Notes: generated by a model not told the origin, from the letters alone. Positions 7,961 through 17,514 are shown, counted from the stretch's first letter. The stretch: DNA of 46,408 nucleotides from Ignavibacteriales bacterium (GCA_020061355.1 JAGUYK010000030.1:1-46408); one strand, 5' to 3'. Numbers and translations: made by a program.

Positions 7961-9433
7961 ATGTTATCACTTCAACATCGTTTAGCATTACAACAGAAAC
8001 TCTCGCCACAGCAGATTCAATATCAGAAGCTGCTGCAATTAAATACGCTTGCTCTTGAACAAAGAATTAAAACGGAACTTGAATTAAATCCTATTCTTGA
8101 AGAAACCCTCGAAGAAGAAATATCTCTTGAACAACTTGATGAAAATCCGGAGGACCAGGAGGATTCTAAATCTTCCGATGAAGAAGAAGTTTACGACAGC
8201 AAGGATGATGAGTTTGAACTTGAAGATTTTATGAACGAAGCCGAAATTGATTATGAATTCGAAAGGATAAACCGTAGTTCCGATGAAGAAAAAATTCACC
8301 CGATTGCCCCGCAAAAAAGAAGTCTGCGCGATAGTTTGATGGATCAACTTCACATGCTCGATTTGACAGAAGATCAAATGATTCTTGGAGAAAATATTAT
8401 TGGCAGCCTTGACCGCGACGGGTATTTTAAGACCGATCTCGAAAAACTTGTTAATGAAGTTAACATGTTTGAAGATGCAATTGTTACTTTTCGCGATGCC
8501 GAGCGGATTCTTGGATTGATTCAAACACTTGAACCGGTTGGTATAGGCTCCAGAAATCTTCAGGAATGCCTTCTTATTCAAATAAAAAATTCTTCCTTCG
8601 ATCCATATTATTCTTACCTGGCTGAAAAAATTCTTTCTGAACATTGGGAAGATTTTGCTAACAAACGCTATGATGCTATCCAGAAAAATATGGATCTTGC
8701 AAAAGAGACGCTTCGCACAACTTTAGACATTATTCAAAAGTTAAATCCTAAACCAGGCGAAGGAAATATTGATTCCGAAGAGCAAAATCAAATTACGCCC
8801 GATTTTATTATTGATAAAGTTGAAGATAATTACATCGTTACTCTGAATGATAGAAGCGTGCCGTCTGTAACAGTTAGCAAGACTTATCTTGAGATGATTG
8901 ATACAAATAAACGTAAACGTAAGATTTCCGATCGCGAAAAGGAAACTCATAAATTCCTCCGTGAAAAGTTTGAATCTGCGAAATGGTTTATAGCATCGCT
9001 TCAGCAGCGTCGTCACACTTTAATGAAGATTATGCGCTCGATACTTGAGAAACAATACCACTTCTTCGAAAGCGGACCCAAATTTTTAAGACCGATGATT
9101 TACAAAGACATTGCCGATGAAATCGGAATGGATATTTCAACAATAAGCCGAGTTGTGAATGGTAAGTATGTTCAAAGTCCGCAAGGTATACACGAATTGA
9201 AATATTTCTTCAGCGAAGGGTTATCAACTGACAGCGGTGATGAAATCTCGAATAAACATATTAAAGAACTCATAAAGGAAATTTGCGCTAACGAACCGAA
9301 GGACAATCCCTACAGCGATGATAAAATTGCAATCATTCTTCAAGAAAAAGGAATTCACATAGCCAGACGAACAGTTGCTAAATACAGAGAACAATTGATG
9401 ATACCGGTTGCGCGTCTGCGAAAGCAGCTATGA
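7961..9433 (+). CDS. rpoN: RNA polymerase sigma-54 factor
   Basis: A 490-residue RpoN. Region I is a Gln/Leu-rich activator-binding segment (LQHRLALQQKLSPQQIQYQK, residues 4-23). An acidic region II spans about 45-100 and contains many Asp/Glu residues. The core-binding and HTH regions follow (DISTISRVVNGKYVQSP near 395). The RpoN box ARRTVAKYRE at about 468-477 contacts the -24 promoter element. Length and order are normal for the family. It directs transcription of genes that need AAA+ enhancer-binding proteins. The stop codon overlaps the start of the next gene (ATGA). No enhancer-binding protein is encoded in the window. Confidence 0.97.
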   Translation: MLSLQHRLALQQKLSPQQIQYQKLLQLNTLALEQRIKTELELNPILEETLEEEISLEQLDENPEDQEDSKSSDEEEVYDSKDDEFELEDFMNEAEIDYEFERINRSSDEEKIHPIAPQKRSLRDSLMDQLHMLDLTEDQMILGENIIGSLDRDGYFKTDLEKLVNEVNMFEDAIVTFRDAERILGLIQTLEPVGIGSRNLQECLLIQIKNSSFDPYYSYLAEKILSEHWEDFANKRYDAIQKNMDLAKETLRTTLDIIQKLNPKPGEGNIDSEEQNQITPDFIIDKVEDNYIVTLNDRSVPSVTVSKTYLEMIDTNKRKRKISDREKETHKFLREKFESAKWFIASLQQRRHTLMKIMRSILEKQYHFFESGPKFLRPMIYKDIADEIGMDISTISRVVNGKYVQSPQGIHELKYFFSEGLSTDSGDEISNKHIKELIKEICANEPKDNPYSDDKIAIILQEKGIHIARRTVAKYREQLMIPVARLRKQL

Positions 9434-10044
9434 TTTATTTTGATATTGTTGTTATAGTTTTTCTATTTCTTCTTTTTGCCCTCTCTCATACATGGCTTGC
9501 ATCGCTGAAGATAAAAAAAAGTTTTACAGAAAAGATGGGGGATAAAATTGCGTTCTACAGACTTTTCTATAACTTATCCTCACTTTTATTTTTTGTTTTC
9601 TTCTATTTTTTATCACCCAAGCCGGACGTATTAGTTTACGACTTACATTATCCATTTGATATTGTTACATTTGCAATCCAAGTTCTTGCTTTTATTGGAC
9701 TGGTGTGGGCTGCAAGTCAGACAGATTTGAAAGAATTTGTCGGGATATCGCAAGTCAAAAGATATTTAAGAGGAGAATACAGAATTGCAGATCTTGATGA
9801 AAAACAGATATTCAGAAAAACCGGGGCGTTTAAACTCGTTCGACATCCGATCTATCTCTTTTCAATTTTGTTCCTCGGATTCAGACCCACAATGGATCTT
9901 TTTTATTTAGTAATGTTTGTTTGTCTTGTAGTTTACTTTTATATCGGCTCTATTTATGAAGAGAAAAAGCTTGTTGAAATTTTTGGTGACGAATACAGAA
10001 GTTATCAAAAAGCAGTACCACGGCTAATACCATTCATTAAATAA
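9430..10044 (+). CDS. Isoprenylcysteine methyltransferase/NnrU-like membrane protein
   Basis: A 204-residue integral membrane protein with about five hydrophobic segments. Its C-terminal LVRHPIYLFSI (about 137-147) and EEKKLVEIFGDEYRSYQKAVPRLIPF are the signature of the ICMT/phospholipid-methyltransferase-like superfamily: an RHP motif, then an EE...Y..Y....P segment that forms the AdoMet pocket. The N-terminus (ALSHTWLASLKIKKSF) is more like NnrU or DUF1295-type members. A methyl transfer to a lipid, quinone-like or thiol acceptor in the inner membrane is plausible; the acceptor is unknown. It overlaps rpoN by four bases and sits 50 bases before hslV. Confidence 0.75.
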   Translation: MIYFDIVVIVFLFLLFALSHTWLASLKIKKSFTEKMGDKIAFYRLFYNLSSLLFFVFFYFLSPKPDVLVYDLHYPFDIVTFAIQVLAFIGLVWAASQTDLKEFVGISQVKRYLRGEYRIADLDEKQIFRKTGAFKLVRHPIYLFSILFLGFRPTMDLFYLVMFVCLVVYFYIGSIYEEKKLVEIFGDEYRSYQKAVPRLIPFIK

Positions 10045-10094
10045 AAAAATGATAATAGAGAAAGTTGTAAAAATTTTGTTGGGAGAAAATTAAA

Positions 10095-10631
10095 ATGAAG
10101 ATCAGATCAACAACAATATTAGGAATTATAAAAGACGGGCAGGCGGCACTCGGCGGTGATGGACAGGTTACGCTCGGCAATACTGTTATGAAGCATAATT
10201 CTATGAAAATTCGAAAACTTCTTAATGGAAAAGTAATCTGTGGATTTGCCGGATCAACGGCAGATGCGTTCACACTTCTTCAGCGCTTCGAAGAAAAGCT
10301 TGAACAATATAGCGGCAATTTATCACGATCCGTTGTAGAACTTGCTAAAGATTGGCGTACCGATAAATATTTACGTCGATTAGAAGCAATGCTTGCAATT
10401 ATTTCTGATGAAAAAACGTTTATTGTATCCGGTACGGGAGATGTAATTGAACCCGAAGATAATATTGTAGCAATCGGAAGTGGCGGGATGTATGCGTTGG
10501 CTGCAGCAAAAATGTTAAAAAAATACAGCAGTTTATCTGCAAAAGAAATTGTTGAAGAGGCGCTAAGAACTGCGGCAGAGATATGTATCTATACTAATGA
10601 AAAAATTACAGTTGAAGAGATTTCTAAATGA
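10095..10631 (+). CDS. hslV: ATP-dependent protease proteolytic subunit HslV (ClpQ)
   Basis: A 178-residue Ntn-hydrolase. The mature enzyme should begin at a Thr in [10 protein letters not shown] after removal of a short propeptide, most likely T6 by alignment with the MTTI start of E. coli HslV. The [14 protein letters not shown] block, [30 protein letters not shown] and [12 protein letters not shown] blocks are all present. HslV forms the two-ring peptidase of the HslUV complex, which degrades unfolded and regulatory proteins in the cytoplasm. A GGGAGA ribosome-binding site is 8 bases before the start. The stop overlaps the hslU start. Confidence 0.97.
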   Translation: MKIRSTTILGIIKDGQAALGGDGQVTLGNTVMKHNSMKIRKLLNGKVICGFAGSTADAFTLLQRFEEKLEQYSGNLSRSVVELAKDWRTDKYLRRLEAMLAIISDEKTFIVSGTGDVIEPEDNIVAIGSGGMYALAAAKMLKKYSSLSAKEIVEEALRTAAEICIYTNEKITVEEISK

Positions 10632-12010
10632 GGAAAAAGAAGATGGATAACGGCGAATTAATGAAAAATTTAACTCCTACCCAGATTGTAAAGGAGCTGG
10701 ATAAATATATTATCGGACAGAATGATGCAAAACGTGCTGTTGCAATTGCCCTTAGAAATAGATGGCGCAGGCAGCAGGTTGAAGAAGGTATTAAGGAAGA
10801 AATAATGCCGAACAATATTATCCTTATTGGACCAACGGGCGTTGGTAAAACTGAAATTGCAAGACGTCTGGCAAAACTTTCGGGGGCACCTTTCATAAAA
10901 GTTGAAGCCTCAAAATATACCGAGGTTGGATACGTTGGTAGAGATGTTGAATCTATGATTCGTGATCTAACTGAATTAGCGATAACTATGGTTCGTTCTG
11001 AAAAGACTTCATCGGTTCAGGAAAAAGCAGAAAGGATGGCGGAAGAAAAAATTCTTGATCAGTTAATTCCTCCGGTTAAAAAATCTGCTGTTGTTGTAGA
11101 TGAAAATGGCGAGAATGAAGAAATCCAGAATGAAAAAACACGTGAGTGGATGAGAGAAAAATTGCGCAAAGGCGAACTGGACGACCGAATGATCGAGTTT
11201 GATATTACATCACCCGCATTCGGTATGCAGGTACTTGGACCAATGGGAATGGATGATATGTCAATGAACCTGCAGGAGATGTTCAGCAGTATGATTCCTA
11301 AAAAGAAGAAGAAAAGGAAAACTGCAATAAGTGAAGCACGGAAAATAATTGCACAGGAGGAAGCCGAAAAATTAATTGATATGGAAGCTGTTCAGAAAGA
11401 AGCAGTTAAGAGAGTTCAGGAATCGGGAATAGTTTTTATTGATGAAATAGATAAAATTGCAGGAGCCAAAAGTCAGCAGGGTCCGGATGTCTCCCGAGAA
11501 GGTGTTCAGCGGGATCTTCTTCCAATTGTTGAGGGCTCAACCGTAAATACTAAATATGGACCGGTTAAGACCGACCATATTTTATTTATTGCATCAGGCG
11601 CGTTTCATGTTTCGAAACCATCGGATTTAATCCCTGAACTTCAAGGTAGATTTCCGATCCGTGTTGAACTGAAAAGTTTGACCGAGGAAGATTTCATCAA
11701 AATTCTAACAATTCCACAAAACGCATTATTAAAACAATACACAGCGCTTCTTCAAACAGAGGGAGTTGCTATTAAGTTTAATGATGCCGCCATTAAAGAA
11801 GTTGCTAAGACTGCTGCTATTGTTAATGATCAGGTTGAAAATATCGGGGCAAGAAGACTTCATACAATTCTAACAACGTTGCTCGAAGATATTTTGTTTG
11901 AGGTACCGGATAAGATGCCTGAATCGGAAGTGCAAATAACCGGTGAGATGGTCAATAACAAACTTGATAAGATCGTTAAGAATAGAGATTTGAGTAAATA
12001 CATATTATAA
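10628..12010 (+). CDS. hslU: ATP-dependent protease ATPase subunit HslU (ClpY)
   Basis: A 460-residue AAA+ unfoldase. The [18 protein letters not shown]-terminus is followed by Walker A GPTGVGKT (68-75), a long Met- and Lys-rich I domain (about 110-260), Walker B VFIDEIDK with D272/E273, and a C-terminal region including NIGARRLHT (sensor 2). It unfolds substrates and threads them into HslV. The ATG used here overlaps the hslV stop (ATGA). An internal ATG at 10643, with AGGA eight bases ahead, is an equally good start and would remove five basic residues. No extra gene intervenes in the pair. Confidence 0.97.
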   Translation: MRKKKMDNGELMKNLTPTQIVKELDKYIIGQNDAKRAVAIALRNRWRRQQVEEGIKEEIMPNNIILIGPTGVGKTEIARRLAKLSGAPFIKVEASKYTEVGYVGRDVESMIRDLTELAITMVRSEKTSSVQEKAERMAEEKILDQLIPPVKKSAVVVDENGENEEIQNEKTREWMREKLRKGELDDRMIEFDITSPAFGMQVLGPMGMDDMSMNLQEMFSSMIPKKKKKRKTAISEARKIIAQEEAEKLIDMEAVQKEAVKRVQESGIVFIDEIDKIAGAKSQQGPDVSREGVQRDLLPIVEGSTVNTKYGPVKTDHILFIASGAFHVSKPSDLIPELQGRFPIRVELKSLTEEDFIKILTIPQNALLKQYTALLQTEGVAIKFNDAAIKEVAKTAAIVNDQVENIGARRLHTILTTLLEDILFEVPDKMPESEVQITGEMVNNKLDKIVKNRDLSKYIL

Positions 12011-12039
12011 AAATTATTAATGTATAATTAAATTACTAT

Positions 12040-12693
12040 ATGAAATTCAGAACGAAAATAATACTGTTTGTTATAGGAATACTATTCGTTTGCTGTTCTT
12101 ATGAACCACCCGCTGAATTAATGAATCTTGGTGTAGTCAAAAAGATTGTTCAGAACTATTATGATTCGAATATATACGAAGATGAATGCAAAAAGATTAT
12201 TGACGAAGCAATTGAACATATTAACGAATTGAAATTACCCGAAAGACCAACAGTTGTTTTTGATATTGATGAAACTGCACTTTCAAACTATGAACACATA
12301 AAGGAAATTGACTTCGGGTATTACTATGATATTTGGCTCGAATGGCTTAAGAAGGCGGATGCCATTGCTTTACCGCAAACAAAAAGGTTTTATGATTATT
12401 TAATCACCAGGAATATTCATGTTGTTTTTATTTCCGGTAGAAATTGCGATTCGTACGAAGCAACACTAAAAAATTTAATTGACCAGGGTTACACCAAGTT
12501 TGATTCAGTGATAGTTAGAAAAGATGATGAACGAAATTTTTCGGCTGTAGAGTTCAAATCAGCAAAAAGAAAAGAACTTTCTATTAATGGGTACAATATA
12601 ATCGCGAATATTGGTGATCAATCGAGTGATCTTTTCGGAGGAAATTCTGGCTATAAGATTAAACTTCCGAATTATCTCTATGTGATAGATTAA
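12040..12693 (+). CDS. HAD-superfamily acid phosphatase lipoprotein (class B/C, e(P4)-like)
   Basis: A 217-residue lipoprotein. The signal MKFRTKIILFVIGILFVCCS places a lipobox Cys at about 18. The HAD motif I is VVFDIDETALSN with nucleophile D75 and acid D77, motif II is FISGRN, and motif III/IV is KRKELS...IIANIGDQSSDLFG. This order fits HAD subfamily IIIB acid phosphatases (PF03767), which remove phosphate from nucleotides or other monoesters outside the cytoplasm. Exported phosphatases often support phosphate or nucleoside scavenging. It follows hslU by 29 bases but seems functionally unrelated. Confidence 0.86.
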   Translation: MKFRTKIILFVIGILFVCCSYEPPAELMNLGVVKKIVQNYYDSNIYEDECKKIIDEAIEHINELKLPERPTVVFDIDETALSNYEHIKEIDFGYYYDIWLEWLKKADAIALPQTKRFYDYLITRNIHVVFISGRNCDSYEATLKNLIDQGYTKFDSVIVRKDDERNFSAVEFKSAKRKELSINGYNIIANIGDQSSDLFGGNSGYKIKLPNYLYVID

Positions 12694-12783
12694 CACAGAT
12701 TAGGTTCTCTTGGCAAAGTGAAATAGCAGTTTAACAATTATCTTTTCTTATATGATTCTTAGAAACACCGGATATAAACTAAA

Positions 12784-13455
12784 ATGCAAATTCAAAATCC
12801 CAAGACTGCAATTGTTGTCGGCGCAACTGGATTGGTAGGGAAGCATTTAACAGAAAAGTTATTGAATGACCCCCGGTATGGGTGTGTAAAAATATTTGTT
12901 AGAAGATCCTCATGTATTAGCCATCCTAAACTCGAAGAATACGTAGTTGACTTTAGACTAATTGAAAAATGGGAAGATAAAATATGTGGTAACGATTTAT
13001 TCTCAGCTTTAGGAACCACAATTAAGAAAGCCGGAAGTAAAGAGAATCAATATTTAGTTGATTACACTTATCAGTATGAAGTAGCGCTAGCCGGTGCAGT
13101 AAACAATATTGAAAACTATTTTTTAGTCTCTTCTGTCGGTGCAAATCGATTTTCAATCAATTTTTATTTGAGAATAAAAGGAGCTCTTGAATACTCAGTA
13201 TCTCAAATGCCTTTTAAGAAGATTGTGATTTTTCAACCATCCATTCTTGTTGGTGAAAGAGAAAAAGCAAGAATTGGTGAAAAAATCGGATCGTATGTGG
13301 CAAACATTGTTACAAAAATTATCCCGGGTACCGTAAAATACCGCCCGATTAAAGCTGGAATTGTTGCCGATGCAATGATTAATGCTGCCAACGATTCTAT
13401 TCATGAACGTATAGTTATTTATAAACCGGAAATGATTTCAGTTATAGCAGAATGA
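12784..13455 (+). CDS. NAD(P)-binding atypical SDR (HTATIP2/YbjT-like)
   Basis: A 223-residue Rossmann protein with GATGLVG at residues 13-19, FLVSSVGA near 116-123, and YLRIKGALE near 130-138. These match the HTATIP2/NAD(P)H-binding atypical SDR group, in which the usual Tyr-x3-Lys pair is altered to YLRxK. Substrate unknown. Its stop overlaps the start of the Gfo/Idh/MocA gene (ATGA), implying coupled translation and perhaps a shared pathway. Confidence 0.78.
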   Translation: MQIQNPKTAIVVGATGLVGKHLTEKLLNDPRYGCVKIFVRRSSCISHPKLEEYVVDFRLIEKWEDKICGNDLFSALGTTIKKAGSKENQYLVDYTYQYEVALAGAVNNIENYFLVSSVGANRFSINFYLRIKGALEYSVSQMPFKKIVIFQPSILVGEREKARIGEKIGSYVANIVTKIIPGTVKYRPIKAGIVADAMINAANDSIHERIVIYKPEMISVIAE

Positions 13456-14426
13456 AAACAAAAATACGCTGGGGAATAATAGGTTGTGGGGACGTAACAG
13501 AAGTGAAAAGCGGACCCGGATTTCAAAAAGCAGAAGGATCTGAATTAATTGCTGTTATGAGACGCAATGGAAAACTTGCTGAAGATTATGCCCGAAGGCA
13601 CAGTGTACCTAAGTGGTATGATGATGCTAATAAATTAATAAATGATCCTGATGTTGACGCTGTTTATATTGCTACGCCACCCTCAACTCATAAAAAGTAT
13701 ACTTTAGAAGCCGCATCAGCCGGTAAACCGGTCTATGTTGAAAAACCGATGGCGCTTAATTATCATGAATGTGCAGAAATGGTTGATGCTTGCCGAAAAT
13801 TGAAAGTTCCCCTTTTTGTTGCTTATTACCGCCGAGCTTTACCGCGCTTTTTAAAGATCAAATCATTGCTAGAAAAAAAAGCAATTGGTGAAATCCGTTC
13901 CGTTAATATTAGGTTTTATCAAATACCATCGGACAGCGATTTTAAGAAGTTAGATAATTGGCGGGTTGATCCATCAATTGCCGGCTGCGGGTATTTCTGC
14001 GATCTCGGTTCACATATGATTGACCTTATTCAGTATTATTTCGGTAAAATCACATCTGTTTCCGGTTTTCATTCAAACTTTTCCGGCTTATATAAAGCAG
14101 AAGATACTGTTAACGCGGCTTTTTATTTTGAAAATGGGATTCAAGGAACGGGACTTTGGTGTTTCGCTGCAGGGGAAAACCTGGATCAAACTGAAATTGT
14201 TGGCTCAAAAGGGAAAATAATTTATTCAACTTTTTTGATGGAGCCGACAACACTTATTGTTAATAATAAACAGGAAGAGATTAAAATTAAAAATCCTGAA
14301 CACGTTGCCCAACCATTAATTCAATTGGTCGTTGATGAATTATTAGGTAAAGAAAAATGTCCGAGTACGGGAAAAACCGGGGCTGCTACAAGCTGGGTTA
14401 TGGATAAAATACTCGGAAGAATATAA
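13452..14426 (+). CDS. Gfo/Idh/MocA family oxidoreductase
   Basis: A 324-residue protein with an N-terminal Rossmann fold (WGIIGCGDV, residues 7-14) and the signature VEKPMA (E97-K98-P99). K98 is the usual catalytic lysine. A C-terminal alpha/beta domain follows, with NWRVDPSIAGCGYFCDLGSHMIDL. Members oxidise or reduce sugars, inositols or related polyols using NAD(P). The sequence resembles the glucose-fructose oxidoreductase/D-xylose dehydrogenase-like branch. Substrate not determined. It is translationally coupled to the preceding NAD(P)-binding gene and only 42 bases from the rubrerythrin start. Confidence 0.9.
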   Translation: MKTKIRWGIIGCGDVTEVKSGPGFQKAEGSELIAVMRRNGKLAEDYARRHSVPKWYDDANKLINDPDVDAVYIATPPSTHKKYTLEAASAGKPVYVEKPMALNYHECAEMVDACRKLKVPLFVAYYRRALPRFLKIKSLLEKKAIGEIRSVNIRFYQIPSDSDFKKLDNWRVDPSIAGCGYFCDLGSHMIDLIQYYFGKITSVSGFHSNFSGLYKAEDTVNAAFYFENGIQGTGLWCFAAGENLDQTEIVGSKGKIIYSTFLMEPTTLIVNNKQEEIKIKNPEHVAQPLIQLVVDELLGKEKCPSTGKTGAATSWVMDKILGRI

Positions 14427-14468
14427 AATGTGTATAGTCTATTTTCAACAATCAAACGAGGTAAACAA

Positions 14469-14966
14469 ATGGCAGGCACATTAAAAAATTTAAAAGATGC
14501 TTTTGCCGGTGAGAGCCAGGCAAATCAGAAGTACCGTGCATTTGCGAAGAAAGCTGAAAAGGAAGGATTTAAAAATATTGCGTTGTTATTTAAAACCGCT
14601 GCCGAAGCAGAGAGAATCCATGCCGAAGGTCATCTTGCAGCAATGGAAGGAATCGGTTCAACAGTGGAAAACTTAAAAGCTGCTATTGAAGGAGAAACTT
14701 ACGAATATGCTGAAATGTATCCTCCCATGCATGATACCGCAGACAAAGAAAATCATAAAGCAAAAAGAATGTTTAAATATGCTCTGGATGCAGAAAGAGT
14801 TCATGCCGAATTATATAAGTTAGCTCTACAAGCTTCCGAACAGGGTAAAGATCTTGATGTTACTGATATTTACTTATGCCCGGTATGCGGACACATTGAA
14901 TTTGGTAAACCGTCTGAAAAATGTCCAATCTGCGGAGCGCTTCCAGAAAAATATGTAAAAGTGTAA
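14469..14966 (+). CDS. rbr: Rubrerythrin
   Basis: A 165-residue rubrerythrin. The four-helix diiron domain carries E15, the AEAERIH helix (E48, H51), ETYEYAE (E76/E79) and DAERVH (E109, H112). The C-terminal rubredoxin knuckles are CPVC (C137, C140) and CPIC (C152, C155). It reduces hydrogen peroxide with electrons from rubredoxin-like carriers in the cytoplasm. An upstream in-frame ATG at 14430 would add 13 residues unlike any rubrerythrin I know, so the start is placed at 14469 (MAGTLKNLKDAF), preceded by an AGG. Its presence fits an anaerobic or microaerophilic life together with cydAB. Confidence 0.95.
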   Translation: MAGTLKNLKDAFAGESQANQKYRAFAKKAEKEGFKNIALLFKTAAEAERIHAEGHLAAMEGIGSTVENLKAAIEGETYEYAEMYPPMHDTADKENHKAKRMFKYALDAERVHAELYKLALQASEQGKDLDVTDIYLCPVCGHIEFGKPSEKCPICGALPEKYVKV

Positions 14967-14981
14967 TTTTTTTACTGTAAG

Positions 14982-15004
14982 AACCACCTATATAATCGGC
15001 GGTT
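14982..15004 (+). terminator. Possible weak terminator after rubrerythrin
   Basis: AACCACC (14982-14988) pairs with GGCGGTT (14998-15004) with one A-C mismatch, followed by TTTCC. It sits 15 bases after the rubrerythrin stop. Weak, and seen by eye only. Confidence 0.3.
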
Positions 15005-15025
15005 TTCCATAATCGAAAATTAAAT

Positions 15026-16375
15026 ATGAATATAAAAAATTCTAATACACTTTTTGAATCAAGTGAAGAAACAAAAGCCTGGGTAATTTCTGCCACAATG
15101 GGTTACGGTCACCAGCGGGCGGTTTATCCTCTAAAAGATATTGCGGAAGAAAAAATAATTACTGTTGGCGCAGGTGAAGCCGCTTCTAAGAATGAAGAAA
15201 AACTTTGGAAACGTGTGTTGGGTGCATATGAATTGATGTCCCGTGCGAAGAGTATTCCCATAATTGGTAAACCGGTTTTTAGTCTACTCGATACATTGCT
15301 TCATATTCCTTCATATTACCCTATGCGCGATCTTTCCAATGCAACCTTTCAGGTCGATCTCCTTGAATCGAGTATTAATAAAGGATTATGCTCTGCAATG
15401 CTTGAAAAGGTTAAAACCAAGAACATTCCGATTGTAACGTCATTTTATGCCTCTGCAATTGCCGCGGACATGAAGGGTTCTCATAATGTTTACTGTATAA
15501 TTTGTGATGCAGACTTAAACAGAGCGTGGGTTGCCAGACAGCCGTGGGAGAGCAGAATACACTACTTTGCGCCCTGCGGTAAAGCGGCACAGCGTTTAAG
15601 AGCTTACGGTGTACCTGATGAAAGAATTTTTATAACGGGTTTTCCACTACCAATTGAATTAACAGGCGATCAAAATTTAACTGTTCTTAAAAGAAATCTC
15701 GGGAAAAGACTTGTCCACCTTGATCCCAAGAAAGTGTTCCGTGCCAGGCACGAAATGAATATACAGCACTTTTTGGAGATCCAAAATTATTCTGATACAA
15801 AAACAAGAAAACTAACAATTACATATGCAGTCGGGGGCGCCGGTGCGCTTAAAGAAATTGGCGGAAAAATTGCACTCAGTCTAAAAGACAAAATACTTAA
15901 TGATGAATTAAAACTTGTTCTGGTTGCCGGTACCAAACAAAATGTGAATGAATATTTTCATTCTGTTAAGGAAAAGATAACTCAAGCTAATTCACAGATT
16001 GAGATTATTTATGCTGAATCATTAGACGGATATTTTCAAAAATTTAACTTAGCATTGCAAGAGACAGATATATTATGGACAAAACCGAGCGAACTTTCAT
16101 TTTATAGCGGCCTTGGAATACCAATAATTATGACACCCACAATCGGTTCACAGGAAAAATTTAACAGAAAATGGCTTTTCGAAATACAAGCCGGAATTAT
16201 GCAAGATAATCCTGATTACACGGATCAGTGGCTAACTGAATTGTTAAATAAAGGTATACTCGCAGAAATGGCATGGTCTGGTTTTCTAAAAGCAAGAAAA
16301 CTCGGTACATATAAAATTTTGGAAGTGTTACGAACCGGTAAAATGACTTACACTCAATCACCTGTCCTTAGATAA
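15026..16375 (+). CDS. GT-B-fold glycosyltransferase-like protein of unknown function (DUF6938-like)
   Basis: A 449-residue protein with a GT-B look. The N-terminal VISATMGYGHQRA (about 20-32) parallels the GGGH loop of MGDG synthase/MurG-type enzymes. A C-terminal KPSELSFYSGLGIPIIMTPT segment parallels the donor-binding 'K.G..t..E.l..g.P.i' region. Between them the sequence is unlike MurG, and YAVGGAGALKEIGG begins the second domain. I recall a poorly described family with this architecture, but no function is established. It has no signal peptide, so is cytoplasmic or peripheral. It is followed after 8 bases by another GT28-like gene, suggesting that the two work on one glycolipid or polysaccharide. 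Confidence 0.55.
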   Translation: MNIKNSNTLFESSEETKAWVISATMGYGHQRAVYPLKDIAEEKIITVGAGEAASKNEEKLWKRVLGAYELMSRAKSIPIIGKPVFSLLDTLLHIPSYYPMRDLSNATFQVDLLESSINKGLCSAMLEKVKTKNIPIVTSFYASAIAADMKGSHNVYCIICDADLNRAWVARQPWESRIHYFAPCGKAAQRLRAYGVPDERIFITGFPLPIELTGDQNLTVLKRNLGKRLVHLDPKKVFRARHEMNIQHFLEIQNYSDTKTRKLTITYAVGGAGALKEIGGKIALSLKDKILNDELKLVLVAGTKQNVNEYFHSVKEKITQANSQIEIIYAESLDGYFQKFNLALQETDILWTKPSELSFYSGLGIPIIMTPTIGSQEKFNRKWLFEIQAGIMQDNPDYTDQWLTELLNKGILAEMAWSGFLKARKLGTYKILEVLRTGKMTYTQSPVLR

Positions 16376-16383
16376 AACAACAC

Positions 16384-17514
16384 ATGACAAAACAGAAATT
16401 GCTATTCATATATTTAAGAACGGGCGGCGGTCATTTAGCTCCTGCCCGGTCGGTTGCAGATTATATTAATAAGTACAAAAATCAGGAAGCTGAAACTTTA
16501 CTAATAGATGGATTTGAAAAAACAAAATGGTTCTCCCGTTTTATAATTGAAGACGGTTATCGTCATCTCCAAATCAAAGCTAAATGGTTTTATGAATTCC
16601 TTTATGCCACTCACAAACTCAAGTTCATTTCTCATATTAGCGCATTCTTAGTATCAATAAATATTACGAAATATTTAAGAGAATTATTTTGTGGTTATCA
16701 ACCCGACAAGATTGTGATATTCCATTTTTTCCTGATCAAACCTGTATACTCAACTTTGAAAAAGCTGAAAAAAGAAATTCCAGTTATAACAGTAGTAACC
16801 GATCCTTTTACAGCGCATCCGCTCTGGTTTTTGAGAAGAGATCAGAATTTTATTTTATTTAGCGAAAAACTGAAGCAGAGTTGTACTGCTGACGGAATTC
16901 ATGAAAATAATCTAAATGTCTTTCCATTCATACTTGGTGAAAAATTCTCAAGTTTACCTTCCGAAGAGGTAATTTTATTTTTTAGAAAGAAATACGTAAT
17001 AGAAAAACAGAACGTTCTCCTTATTCTTGGAGGGGGCGATGGAATTCCTAAAGGTGTTAAGATTTTGAAACGAATGCTAAAGAGCAACATCGGTTTTTCA
17101 ATAATCATAGTTTGTGGAAAAAATAAAAGACTTTTCAAACAGGCATCACGACTTAAAAATGAAATTACTGGCAAGGACTTAATGGTGTTTGGATTTGTTG
17201 ACATTGTATATGAACTGCTTTGTTTATCCGATATAGTGATTACAAAATGCGGAGCATCAACCTTCATGGAAATTTTAGTGTGTGGGAAAATACCTGTTGT
17301 TAACAGTTATATATGGGAACAGGAAAAAGGGAACGTCGATTTTATAATCGAGAATCAGTTGGGAGTTTATGAAAAAAGGGTAAGAAAACTCCCGGGAGTC
17401 GTTGAAAATTTGTTTGATAGTAAGGTGTTATTGGATAGTTACAAAAAAAATATTTTTAATGCAGGCCTGGAAAATGGAACGGTTAAAGTTGCAGAATTCA
17501 TTTGTAAATTTTAA
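16384..17514 (+). CDS. Glycosyltransferase, MGDG synthase/UgtP/MurG-like (GT28 type)
   Basis: A 376-residue GT-B protein. The acceptor-domain loop TGGGHLAPARSV is at residues 13-24. PVITVVTDPFTAHPLW resembles the 'vtD....h..W' signature of MGDG synthase and UgtP. The donor-domain strand is LLILGGGDG, and DIVITKCGASTFMEILVCGKIPVV is the typical 'K.GG.T..Ea.a...P.i' segment, with KCGAST replacing KPGGxT. MGDG synthase-type enzymes add galactose or glucose to diacylglycerol at the membrane face. The acceptor here is not known. It is immediately downstream of a divergent GT-B gene and 186 bases ahead of valS. Confidence 0.75.
   Translation: MTKQKLLFIYLRTGGGHLAPARSVADYINKYKNQEAETLLIDGFEKTKWFSRFIIEDGYRHLQIKAKWFYEFLYATHKLKFISHISAFLVSINITKYLRELFCGYQPDKIVIFHFFLIKPVYSTLKKLKKEIPVITVVTDPFTAHPLWFLRRDQNFILFSEKLKQSCTADGIHENNLNVFPFILGEKFSSLPSEEVILFFRKKYVIEKQNVLLILGGGDGIPKGVKILKRMLKSNIGFSIIIVCGKNKRLFKQASRLKNEITGKDLMVFGFVDIVYELLCLSDIVITKCGASTFMEILVCGKIPVVNSYIWEQEKGNVDFIIENQLGVYEKRVRKLPGVVENLFDSKVLLDSYKKNIFNAGLENGTVKVAEFICKF

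Noticed and set aside
8084-8644. A 186-residue open frame on the minus strand
   Set aside because: It lies wholly inside rpoN in the opposite direction, is rich in Phe/Lys/Ile as expected from the complement of an acidic region, and has no domain.
10095-10112. The five residues ahead of the HslV catalytic threonine as an anomaly
   Set aside because: Short propeptides before the Thr are known in other HslV proteins, so it is not unusual.
16899-17267. A 122-residue minus-strand open frame
   Set aside because: It is antisense to the GT28-like gene and shows no recognisable motif or start context.
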